From: an uncultured Desulfobacterales bacterium
Lineage (GTDB): Bacteria; Desulfobacterota; Desulfobacteria; Desulfobacterales; JAFDCJ01
Direction: 5' to 3'
DNA length: 11,156 bases
Assembly: GCA_945787595.1 (NCBI GenBank)
Contig: CALZJV010000161.1
Location: 1-11,156 of the forward strand
Positions 5,946 through 11,156 of the stretch are shown here, piece by piece. Numbering within the stretch: position 1 is the stretch's first letter; every line of letters begins with the position of its first letter. The position numbers and the translations under genes were made by a program. The notes beneath the pieces were generated by a model. The model was not told where the DNA came from. It saw only the letters and a list, made by a program, of their open reading frames with translations, and made no database searches.

Positions 5946-7382
5946 TTAGATATCTGCCGGCTTTTTAATATTAAGAAACATTTGACTTCCTGTAGCCTCA
6001 AAAAAAACGGAAACATCCGTTGAACCACAATCCTTTGACAAATCAATAAATTCTTTTTCTGTTCGATGGAGGAGGACCCAATCACACCAATAGTCCATAT
6101 AGTATTTGGAGGGGTTTGATACATGAAAATTTCCAATAACCATCTTTCCTCCCGGTTTTAATAATTGATAAAGGTTTTTTAGTACGGCTTTTGCCACCTG
6201 GGCAACCAGATAGTCGAACAATCCCATTGAATAAATGAAATCGAATTGTCCCAAATTTTGTTTTAATTTTCGAGAGAAGAGCATTGTTCGCACAGAACAT
6301 TCCAGATAGTCCACATTAATTTTGCTGTCGAATCTTTTTTCAATCTTATGGACTAAAGCGGCTGCTTCAGAATGGGCTAATGGATCCTGATCAAGCAATG
6401 TAAAATTATATTTTTTACAATCATTTGGAGACGTCAGAACACCCTGCAATTCGAAAGCAGGCCCGCAACCTACAGATAAAACTTGCACATTCATCTGTTG
6501 TGAAAATCCAGCGTCATTATTTACACTGCCTAATAACTTCGCAATTAGTTTAATCCTGTTGCGAACGGATTGGGCAGCTGGATGCTCTACCACATGTTTA
6601 TGAAATAATTTTGCAAACGTCGAATCGCCCTGGTAATCGTTTAAATATACCATCCTCATCATTTCGGAGTCACCCGGGAAGCCCCTTGGTTTTAGATTAG
6701 TTCGGGCTAAAATTGGACAGGAAAGTATATAATGCCAAAGTTGTTTCCTGAAAAAAAATCCATGGTGCTTATATTCTTCTGTGCTAAAATCAGCAACCAC
6801 ATGCCTCAATTCTTCCAGTTTTTTATCGAGAAAACACTTAAATGTTTTCCCTTCCGTGTCGATTATCGCTTTTTGAATTGATCTTCGAATATCTTCGGGT
6901 TCCTTGCAGTATTGCGAGTCGAGATCATCAAAAATTTTTTTATATACGCTCAAATCATAGGCGAGGTCGGCGGTATACTCCTTAAATGATTGGCGTATTT
7001 TGTCTTTGCGTGCGAAAAGAGCCGGCAGGTCATCAAACCTGGATCGCAAGTTAACAACTTTTTTATTTTTCAGAAGACGCTTGATGTCATAGGCGTCATG
7101 GAGGAAGACAAGCCGTCCCGCATATCCATTATCATCGTTTGGCAATATGCGGCAGGGACCGAGCTCGATGCGCTGCCCATTATTTTGAAAAAGCAAGTTG
7201 ACGTGTTCATCCGAACAGGTAAATAGCTGATCGTCAGCATATCGAAAAATAAGAGAATATTGGGAAGCATAATCGGCATAGATGGGGATTTTTTTGGCAC
7301 CATGTACTAGAAAGGTTTTTTCCTGATTGCTGACTTCGCTGCTTGTGTCAATTAACTGAAGGTTATTCTTGGCACTCTCCAT
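5946..7382 (-). CDS. SAM-dependent methyltransferase, PhcB-like family, with extra N-terminal domain
   Basis: This 478-residue protein has a class I methyltransferase fold in its C-terminal half. Motif I is VLSVGCGPAFEL (301-312). The acidic ribose-binding position is in TLLDQDP (328-334), followed by FDFIYSMGLFDYL (380-392) and LLKPGGKMVIGNFH (407-420). Just before it is the signature PRGFPGDSEMMRMVYLNDYQG (232-252) and PAAQSVRNR (268-276). I associate this with proteins often annotated as 3-hydroxypalmitic acid methyl ester synthesis enzymes (PhcB-like), though the substrate here is unproven. Residues about 30-120 form a beta-rich region compatible with a divergent PilZ-like domain, without a clear RxxxR c-di-GMP motif. 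A helical linker covers about 120-230. No signal peptide or membrane segment is seen, so it is cytoplasmic. The ATG has only a weak GGGA upstream. It is transcribed toward the GHKL-like and hybrid kinase genes, suggesting a signalling role, but a 598-bp gap argues for separate transcription. Confidence 0.75.
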   Translation of the reverse strand: MESAKNNLQLIDTSSEVSNQEKTFLVHGAKKIPIYADYASQYSLIFRYADDQLFTCSDEHVNLLFQNNGQRIELGPCRILPNDDNGYAGRLVFLHDAYDIKRLLKNKKVVNLRSRFDDLPALFARKDKIRQSFKEYTADLAYDLSVYKKIFDDLDSQYCKEPEDIRRSIQKAIIDTEGKTFKCFLDKKLEELRHVVADFSTEEYKHHGFFFRKQLWHYILSCPILARTNLKPRGFPGDSEMMRMVYLNDYQGDSTFAKLFHKHVVEHPAAQSVRNRIKLIAKLLGSVNNDAGFSQQMNVQVLSVGCGPAFELQGVLTSPNDCKKYNFTLLDQDPLAHSEAAALVHKIEKRFDSKINVDYLECSVRTMLFSRKLKQNLGQFDFIYSMGLFDYLVAQVAKAVLKNLYQLLKPGGKMVIGNFHVSNPSKYYMDYWCDWVLLHRTEKEFIDLSKDCGSTDVSVFFEATGSQMFLNIKKPADI

Positions 7383-7741
7383 GGGTCTATCCCGTTGATT
7401 TGGGGTTTACTGAAAGGGGTTGTGCATGCGCCGACTACAATAGCTTGTAGCGTGAATGGGAAACGCTGCCCCCAGACGCCGATCGGATTTCTAAATTGAT
7501 ATGCAATTCTACCAAAAATTAGTACTAACTCAGGGAATGTATAATTATTGTCTATATATTATATTATTATTTTCGAGTCAACAAATATTATCTAACAAAT
7601 TGAAATAATATACTAAATCTTATTTATTGGTTGATTTTAAACTGAAAAAAATAGATATTAAATAAATGAATTTCAATCACTTTATTATTTCAATGTTTCA
7701 TAATTTTTCTGCTTGCGGCCAACGCTTGTTTTACCTGAAAT

Positions 7742-7810
7742 GACTTCAATTCAGTTGCTGAAAACAAGAATCCTTTTCAGCGATTGAAGCGTATTCATCG
7801 TCTTCAATCG
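7742..7810. other. Overlapping hairpins with alternative pairing, possible structured RNA
   Basis: Hairpin A has a perfect 8-bp stem GCTGAAAA / TTTTCAGC (7757-7764 with 7774-7781) and a 9-nt loop. Hairpin B has a perfect 9-bp stem CGATTGAAG / CTTCAATCG (7781-7789 with 7802-7810) and a 12-nt loop. The segment CTTCAATT at 7744-7751 can also pair with the left arm of B, extending A and excluding B, as in attenuator-like switches. The structure lies about 300 bp before the DUF6125 start and has no T-tract. A degraded second copy of the left half is at 7911-7942. Confidence 0.4.
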
Positions 7811-7910
7811 GGCTTTCAGAACACAGGAATGAAAAATTTCATGAACCCATCCAGTCCGGCATTTATACATGATGAATAACGAGGTCTGATATCAGTATTG
7901 TGGTGTGACA

Positions 7911-7942
7911 GACTTCAATTGGTTGTTAAACACAGATCCTTG
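7911..7942. repeat. Degenerate second copy of the 7742-7776 element
   Basis: GACTTCAATTGGTTGTTAAA followed by CACAGATCCTT parallels GACTTCAATTCAGTTGCTGA followed by AAACAAGAATCCTT at 7742-7775, with a few small gaps. A short stem CACA / TGTG around GATCCT occupies the place of hairpin A, so the fold may be kept although the stem sequence differs. Confidence 0.4.
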
Positions 7943-8093
7943 TGCTAAACAGGCTTGGAAATTACAATGAAAGTGCCAGTCCCGGGAATGGAGACTTCTC
8001 ATTTATTCTCCGGTGATTGCGCTAAATTATGGTTCGTATCCAAGGTATGGTATAAGCCGCATATCGAATTTTATACGGAATTAACCCAGGTCT

Positions 8094-8100
8094 AAAGGAG
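8094..8100 (+). promoter_or_regulatory. Strong ribosome binding site of the DUF6125 gene
   Basis: AAAGGAG lies 6 nt before the ATG at 8107 and is one of the best matches to a consensus site in the window, which predicts efficient translation. Confidence 0.75.
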
Positions 8101-8106
8101 ATCCCC

Positions 8107-8637
8107 ATGGATTTCGAAATATTTGAAAAGATGGATGCCACTGAACTTCGCAAATATATCCAGTTTCTTTTATGGCATTATCGCGTTGTGGATGCATTCT
8201 GGTACCTTTCTGTAACGGAGCAATTTGATGAATCCACTGCGGATCGACTTAATGAACACGTCTGGGGCAAGGTGACGGCTATGGCGGCCAAAGATTTGGT
8301 AAAACGGTTTGACATTCAGCAAACAGGCCTGGAAGGTTTTGTCAGTGCCTTGCGGTTTTTCCCGTGGTGTATTCTCGTTGGATATGAAATTGAACAAAAA
8401 CCCGGTGAGGTGATTATTACCGTCCCTTCCTGTCCGACCCAGGTGGCGAGAACGAAAAGGGGTCTGAACGAATATGCCTGCAAGGAAATGCACCGGGCCG
8501 AGTTTACCAGCTTCGCCCAGCAAATAGACAAACGCATTCAGATAAACTGCAGATTTGCGCCGCCGGATCCACATCCGGATGACCTGCACTGTCAATGGAG
8601 ATTTTCCTTGAGGGAGGAAGGCAGAATAGGGAATTAG
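8107..8637 (+). CDS. DUF6125-like protein with four cysteines, function unknown
   Basis: This 176-residue soluble protein matches my memory of the DUF6125 family, distantly related to the L-2-amino-thiazoline-4-carboxylic acid hydrolase group. No reaction is assigned to it. An N-terminal helical part holds [18 protein letters not shown] (23-40) and NEHVWGKV (49-56). The C-terminal half carries the family-like core: [21 protein letters not shown] (C109, C125), then [21 protein letters not shown] (C148, C162, H156, H161). Four cysteines in this arrangement could bind zinc or an iron-sulfur cluster; that is inference. The last codons (GRIGN and the TAG) are written in the purine-rich repeat words that continue downstream, so the tail may have been altered by repeat invasion. 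It lies 317 bp before bzdP on the same strand, which suggests a tie to the same metabolism. Confidence 0.7.
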   Translation: MDFEIFEKMDATELRKYIQFLLWHYRVVDAFWYLSVTEQFDESTADRLNEHVWGKVTAMAAKDLVKRFDIQQTGLEGFVSALRFFPWCILVGYEIEQKPGEVIITVPSCPTQVARTKRGLNEYACKEMHRAEFTSFAQQIDKRIQINCRFAPPDPHPDDLHCQWRFSLREEGRIGN

Positions 8638-8761
8638 AAATGGGGAATGCGGAAATCCTAAATGCAGAAGGTGAAAGGTTAAAGGTGCAGGGTGCAGGAC
8701 GCAAGGCATCAGGCGTAGAGCGCATAAATTTTGGTTGATTGAGTTGATTAGGTTGATTGAG
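8615..8761. repeat. Mixed word repeats: GGGAATGCGGAAAT, GGTGCAGGGTGCAGG, GGTTGATTGA
   Basis: The block begins inside the last codons of the DUF6125 gene and continues as GGGAATGCGGAAAT (related to 589-601), then AAGGTGCAGGGTGCAGGACGC, then the near-tandem GGTTGATTGAGTTGATTAGG plus TTGATTGAG (8733-8761). Minus-strand frames here read as Ala/Pro/Ser/Phe-rich strings and are artefacts. The rest of the gap to the bzdP start (8762-8954) shows no gene and no clear promoter. Confidence 0.65.
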
Positions 8762-8954
8762 CCATGCGAACTACTCAAACAAACTTTTCAAATATTTTAA
8801 TCCAAAACAGCCCTGGGATAGCAAACGGCTATGTCGTAATTGAACCCGTCATTACTAAACGATCTAAATGATATTTCTGCATCCACCAAACCGTTAGGCA
8901 CTAGTCACAATTTTGGACATTTTAGGCAATTCTCTTCCACGGGGGGTTAAGAAT

Positions 8955-9728
8955 ATGATTACTGTAGGAATCGATTGTGGAGCGAAAAACACCAAAACCA
9001 TTATTATGAAAGACGGTGAGATCATCGGTAAAGGATTGCAGCTGACCGGTTTCGATCAGAAACAGGCGATTGAGAAATCCCTTGATGAGGCAATTCAGGC
9101 TGCCGGCATCACCAGAGATGATATTCAACGTATTTGCGGCACCGGATCCGGCAAAAATGCCATTGCCATGGCAGACGATAATGTCAACGACATCAAAGCC
9201 ATGTCGAAAGGGGCCCATTATTTCTTTCCCAACGCCAGAACAGTGGCCGATGTCGGTGCGGAGGAAGGCCGGGCGGCCAAAATAGATGAAACCGGCAGCC
9301 CCATCGATTTTGCCATCAATGAAAAATGCGCCGCCGGCGCCGGTGCGTTTATCGAAGCCATGGCGCGGGCCCTGGAGGTGACCATTGAAGAAATGGGTCT
9401 GCTTTGCATGCAATCGGACAAAAAGATCCCCATGAACGCCCAGTGTGTCATTTTTGCCGAATCCGAGGTGGTCGGATTGATCCATGCCAGGACGGATAAG
9501 CCGGATATCAGTAAAGCCATTCACGATTCTATGGCCAGTCGGGTCGGATCGATGATTCGACGCATCGGGGTCAATGAAGATGTTGCGATGATAGGCGGTG
9601 TGGGTCACAATCCAGGATTTATGGCGGCCATGCTGCGGGAGTTGAAGGTTAAAAAAATCTACATCCCCGATGAGCCGGAGTACGGTGCAGCGGCGGGAGC
9701 TGCGGTGGTAGCGGCTGAAGACGCATGA
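8955..9728 (+). CDS. bzdP: BzdP/BcrD-like ATPase subunit of a benzoyl-CoA reductase-type activator
   Basis: This 257-residue ASKHA ATPase of the BadF/BadG/BcrA/BcrD family would form one half of the [4Fe-4S] component that uses ATP to drive low-potential electrons into a benzoyl-CoA reductase core. Phosphate loop 1 is TVGIDCGAKNTKT (3-15). The second loop is ADVGAEEGRAAK (98-109), where the usual DxGGQD is replaced, as I recall for the BcrD/BzdP branch. Cluster cysteines are C125 in NEKCAAGAGAF and C164 in NAQCVIFAESE; one pair from each subunit is expected to hold the shared cluster. The adenosine motif is MIGGVGHNPG (212-221). The ATG at 8955 is preferred because GGGGGG (8941-8946) lies 8 nt upstream and translation then starts directly at the first strand; a TTG at 8913 would add 14 unlikely residues. 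It precedes the BzdQ-like gene by about 160 bp. It could instead serve another member of the 2-hydroxyacyl-CoA dehydratase superfamily. Confidence 0.82.
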   Translation: MITVGIDCGAKNTKTIIMKDGEIIGKGLQLTGFDQKQAIEKSLDEAIQAAGITRDDIQRICGTGSGKNAIAMADDNVNDIKAMSKGAHYFFPNARTVADVGAEEGRAAKIDETGSPIDFAINEKCAAGAGAFIEAMARALEVTIEEMGLLCMQSDKKIPMNAQCVIFAESEVVGLIHARTDKPDISKAIHDSMASRVGSMIRRIGVNEDVAMIGGVGHNPGFMAAMLRELKVKKIYIPDEPEYGAAAGAAVVAAEDA

Positions 9729-9773
9729 TGTTGATTAATCATATAATAGAGGGTTTTTGGGTTTTTTTTAACC

Positions 9774-9800
9774 ACGAAACACACGAAACACACGAAAAAT
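9774..9800. repeat. Three-copy tandem repeat, unit ACGAAACAC
   Basis: Two exact 9-bp units and a third degraded one (ACGAAAAAT) lie between bzdP and bzdQ, preceded by a T-run (9762-9769). The phrase is akin to the CACTAAGACACGAAGGCAC element at 1531-1560. Confidence 0.65.
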
Positions 9801-9878
9801 TTGTAAAATAAAAACGGGAAATAAGATTCAAAAGGACGAAATTACATCCTTTTTGATCCCGATTTCCGAATTCCTTTT

Positions 9879-9884
9879 GGGAGG
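9879..9884 (+). promoter_or_regulatory. Ribosome binding site deciding the bzdQ start
   Basis: GGGAGG lies only 2 nt before the ATG at 9887 but 8 nt before the ATG at 9893, so the second ATG is the more likely start. Confidence 0.65.
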
Positions 9885-9892
9885 ATATGGAA

Positions 9893-10783
9893 ATGGCTGA
9901 TGAAAATAAAAAGGAGTTCTGGCAGTGGACCGAATCCAACTGGAAAAATCCTGATATTGAATGGAAACCGGCACAATATATTACGGTCGGCATCGACGTC
10001 GGTTCCGTTAGTTCTCAGGCGGTTATTATGGCCGATGGTAAAATTTGTGCATACGGCAACATGCGGACCGGGTCGGACAGCCCGAACAGTGCCCGCAAGG
10101 CCTTGAAATTTGCATTAGAGGCTACAGATATACCCGAAGATCGTATGAATTATTGTATCGGGACCGGGTATGGTCGTGTCAATGTTCCTTTCGCGGACCG
10201 CTCCATTACGGAGATCGCCTGCCATGCCCGCGGTGCCAATTTCATTTACGGCCCCCGGGTGCGCACGGTGTTGGATGTGGGCGGCCAGGATATTAAAGCG
10301 ATACAGTGTGATGAAAAAGGAAAGGTCACCAATTTCCTGATGAATGATAAATGTGCGGCCGGCACCGGTCGTGGTATGGAAGTATTTTGCGATTTAATAG
10401 GGGTGTCCATTAATGAAGTCGGCGATAAATCGTTTCAATATCAGGGAGAAGAGCCGGAGGCTGTTTCGAGCACCTGCGTGGTCTATGCTAAATCAGAGGC
10501 TACCGGACTTTTGCGTAAAGGCTGGACCCAGGAGCAAGTGCTGGCCGCCTATTGCAAAGCCATGGCCGAGCGAATTTACGCCTTGGTTGAAAGGGTCGGC
10601 GTCAAGCCCGAGTTTGCCGTGACCGGTGGAATGGCCAAAAACCGGGGCGTTATGGAACGCCTGATGCCGATGCTCGGAATGGAGCGCATGAGAACCGAAT
10701 GGGATACCCAGATTGCCGGTGCAGCCGGCGCCGCTCTGTTCGCCTATGCGCTGTGCCAGAAAGGCAAGGGACGAAAGAAGTAA
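9893..10783 (+). CDS. bzdQ: BzdQ-like ATPase subunit of a benzoyl-CoA reductase-type activator
   Basis: This 296-residue protein, close to the usual size of bzd-type Q subunits, is the larger partner of the BzdP-like protein. An N-terminal stretch with FWQWTESNWKNPDIEW (9-24) precedes the ATPase fold and is typical of BzdQ rather than of the 2-hydroxyglutaryl-CoA dehydratase activator HgdC. Phosphate loop 1 is TVGIDVGSVSSQAV (31-44). GTGYGRVNVPF (90-100) and ITEIACHARGA (105-115) follow. Phosphate loop 2 is LDVGGQDIKAI (127-137), intact here unlike in the partner. Cluster cysteines are C153 in NDKCAAGTGRGMEV and C195 in SSTCVVYAKSE. The adenosine motif is AVTGGMAKNRGV (242-253). The C-terminus is lysine-rich. 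The ribosome binding site favours the ATG at 9893 over that at 9887. The catalytic BzdN/BzdO-type subunits are not next to it on either side within the window. Confidence 0.86.
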   Translation: MADENKKEFWQWTESNWKNPDIEWKPAQYITVGIDVGSVSSQAVIMADGKICAYGNMRTGSDSPNSARKALKFALEATDIPEDRMNYCIGTGYGRVNVPFADRSITEIACHARGANFIYGPRVRTVLDVGGQDIKAIQCDEKGKVTNFLMNDKCAAGTGRGMEVFCDLIGVSINEVGDKSFQYQGEEPEAVSSTCVVYAKSEATGLLRKGWTQEQVLAAYCKAMAERIYALVERVGVKPEFAVTGGMAKNRGVMERLMPMLGMERMRTEWDTQIAGAAGAALFAYALCQKGKGRKK

Positions 10784-10786
10784 ATT

Positions 10787-10863
10787 GTTAACGGTTACTC
10801 GTTATTAGTTTGAAATGGCAGAATATCAACTATCGATTAACAGATAACGATTAACGAATAACT
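10787..10863. repeat. Imperfect inverted repeat of GTTAACG/CGATTAAC words
   Basis: From just after the bzdQ stop, GTTAACGGTTACTCGTTATT (left arm 10787-10808) faces CAGATAACGATTAACGAATA (right arm 10841-10863), which is its approximate reverse complement. CGATTAAC also recurs directly inside the right half. This is another word-type repeat and is too degenerate to be called a terminator. Confidence 0.55.
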
Positions 10864-10974
10864 CAATTCATAAGCCACCGGCTATGCCGGTGAGAATTTA
10901 AAGGGTTCTACCGTTACCGCGAAGGCATGCTTGATGGGTGCAAACTCGATCGATGCCGGCGGCTTATGAATTGA
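10863..10974. mobile_element. 112-bp element with 20-bp terminal inverted repeats and internal hairpin
   Basis: The outer arms TCAATTCATAAGCCACCGGC (10863-10882) and GCCGGCGGCTTATGAATTGA (10955-10974) are inverted repeats with 19 of 20 positions matching. The left end also forms a tight hairpin, CACCGGC-TAT-GCCGGTG (10876-10892). No transposase lies inside and no target duplication is obvious. It could be a MITE-like or REP-like element, or the end of an IS200/IS605-type element, whose ends carry such hairpins. The hairpin might also end bzdQ transcription. Confidence 0.45.
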
Positions 10975-11156
10975 TATAAAAAAGAATTTTTGCTTATATA
11001 TTTTACAATTTGTTTGGTATAAGCCAGCAAAACAACCATCACCAAATCCGGTTGAAACAAACAGGATACTTTCCATTGATATATCGGTCAAGTGGTCATC
11101 AAGACAGACAGATCCAGCGAAACAGAGATAAAAAAATGTCCCCAAAAAAAACTTCG
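10882..11156 (-). pseudogene. C-terminal end of an unidentified reading frame, open at the window edge
   Basis: A minus-strand frame runs from the right edge of the window to a TAG at 10882-10884. Its middle has protein-like character with VSTGFGDGCFAGLYQTN; a GFGDG-type turn like this recurs in small DUF4241/immunity-like proteins, a weak memory-based resemblance. The final 30 or so residues and the stop codon are written inside the inverted-repeat element at 10863-10974, so the original 3' end was probably replaced by the element. The only in-window start would be a TTG at 11145, but the frame stays open beyond it. It may be a truncated gene or chance. Confidence 0.3.

Larger units (their letters stand above)
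7383..8106. other. 724-bp non-coding gap between divergent genes
   Basis: This gap separates the minus-strand methyltransferase gene from the plus-strand DUF6125 gene and should hold promoters for both. The part 7500-7700 is extremely AT-rich. Apart from the hairpins at 7742-7810 and their second copy at 7911-7942, I see no open frame with coding character and cannot place a convincing -35/-10 pair. Confidence 0.5.

Noticed and set aside
5685..6023. 112-codon plus-strand frame as a transposase or other real gene
   Set aside because: No motif is recognised, it has no ribosome binding site, and it runs into the 3' end of the methyltransferase gene on the other strand.
8170..8778. Long minus-strand frame opposite the DUF6125 gene
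   Set aside because: Its sequence is low-complexity where it runs through repeats and otherwise mirrors the plus-strand gene, which has a strong ribosome binding site and family motifs.
8913..8954. N-terminal extension of the BzdP-like protein from TTG 8913
   Set aside because: The ATG at 8955 has a G-rich ribosome binding site at good spacing and begins directly at the first ATPase strand.
8922..9608. 228-codon minus-strand frame opposite bzdP
   Set aside because: It is a shadow of a well-supported ATPase gene and shows no domain.
9774..9800. CRISPR-like array
   Set aside because: The 9-bp tandem units have no spacers; this is a simple tandem repeat.
9893..10783. HgdC/CompD-type 2-hydroxyglutaryl-CoA dehydratase activator
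   Set aside because: The N-terminal stretch, the length, and pairing with a BcrD-like second subunit fit the heterodimeric benzoyl-CoA reductase activators better than the homodimeric HgdC type.
11136..11156. Start of a plus-strand gene at ATG 11136
   Set aside because: Only seven codons are visible, there is no clear ribosome binding site, and a minus-strand frame covers the same bases; it cannot be supported.

Overview
The window looks like accessory chromosome of a strictly anaerobic bacterium, most likely a Desulfobacterota (Deltaproteobacteria) relative. This rests on three things: a two-subunit ATP-driven radical-enzyme activator of the benzoyl-CoA reductase type, a YqeB/YqeC pair tied to selenium-dependent molybdenum hydroxylases, and word-like degenerate repeats in the intergenic spaces of a kind I recall from sulfate reducers and related metagenome contigs. 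The taxonomic call is inference; no rRNA or other marker is present.

Layout. Left block (1-2544, + strand, moderate to high GC): the 3' part of a transglutaminase-like gene cut by the window edge, then yqeB and yqeC. Middle block (2789-7382, - strand, becoming visibly AT-rich): transcription order is a SAM-dependent methyltransferase of the PhcB-like type with an extra N-terminal domain, then a small protein resembling a GHKL/anti-sigma kinase with its ATP motifs lost, then a six-helix membrane hybrid histidine kinase with a C-terminal receiver. Right block (8107-10783, + strand, GC-richer again): a DUF6125-type protein with four cysteines, then BzdP-like and BzdQ-like ATPases. The last 370 bp hold a long inverted repeat and the end of a minus-strand reading frame open at the window edge.

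How the genes may work together. YqeB and YqeC are accessory factors for maturing a molybdenum hydroxylase that is not in this window. BzdP/BzdQ should form the [4Fe-4S] ATPase that feeds low-potential electrons to a benzoyl-CoA reductase or 2-hydroxyacyl-CoA dehydratase-like core, also absent here, so the pair is an orphan locally. The middle block is the most interesting part. A putative signal-making methyltransferase encoded with a polytopic hybrid kinase recalls the phcBSR quorum-sensing arrangement of Ralstonia. Here it sits in an AT-rich island and carries an unusual third component.

Non-coding content is rich. Each of the six plus-strand genes is followed, often from the stop codon itself, by a different family of short-word degenerate repeats. 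The AT-rich minus-strand block lacks them. The 724-bp gap before the DUF6125 gene holds overlapping hairpins that could pair in alternative ways, plus a second degraded copy of the same element. No tRNA, rRNA, CRISPR array or complete insertion sequence was found.
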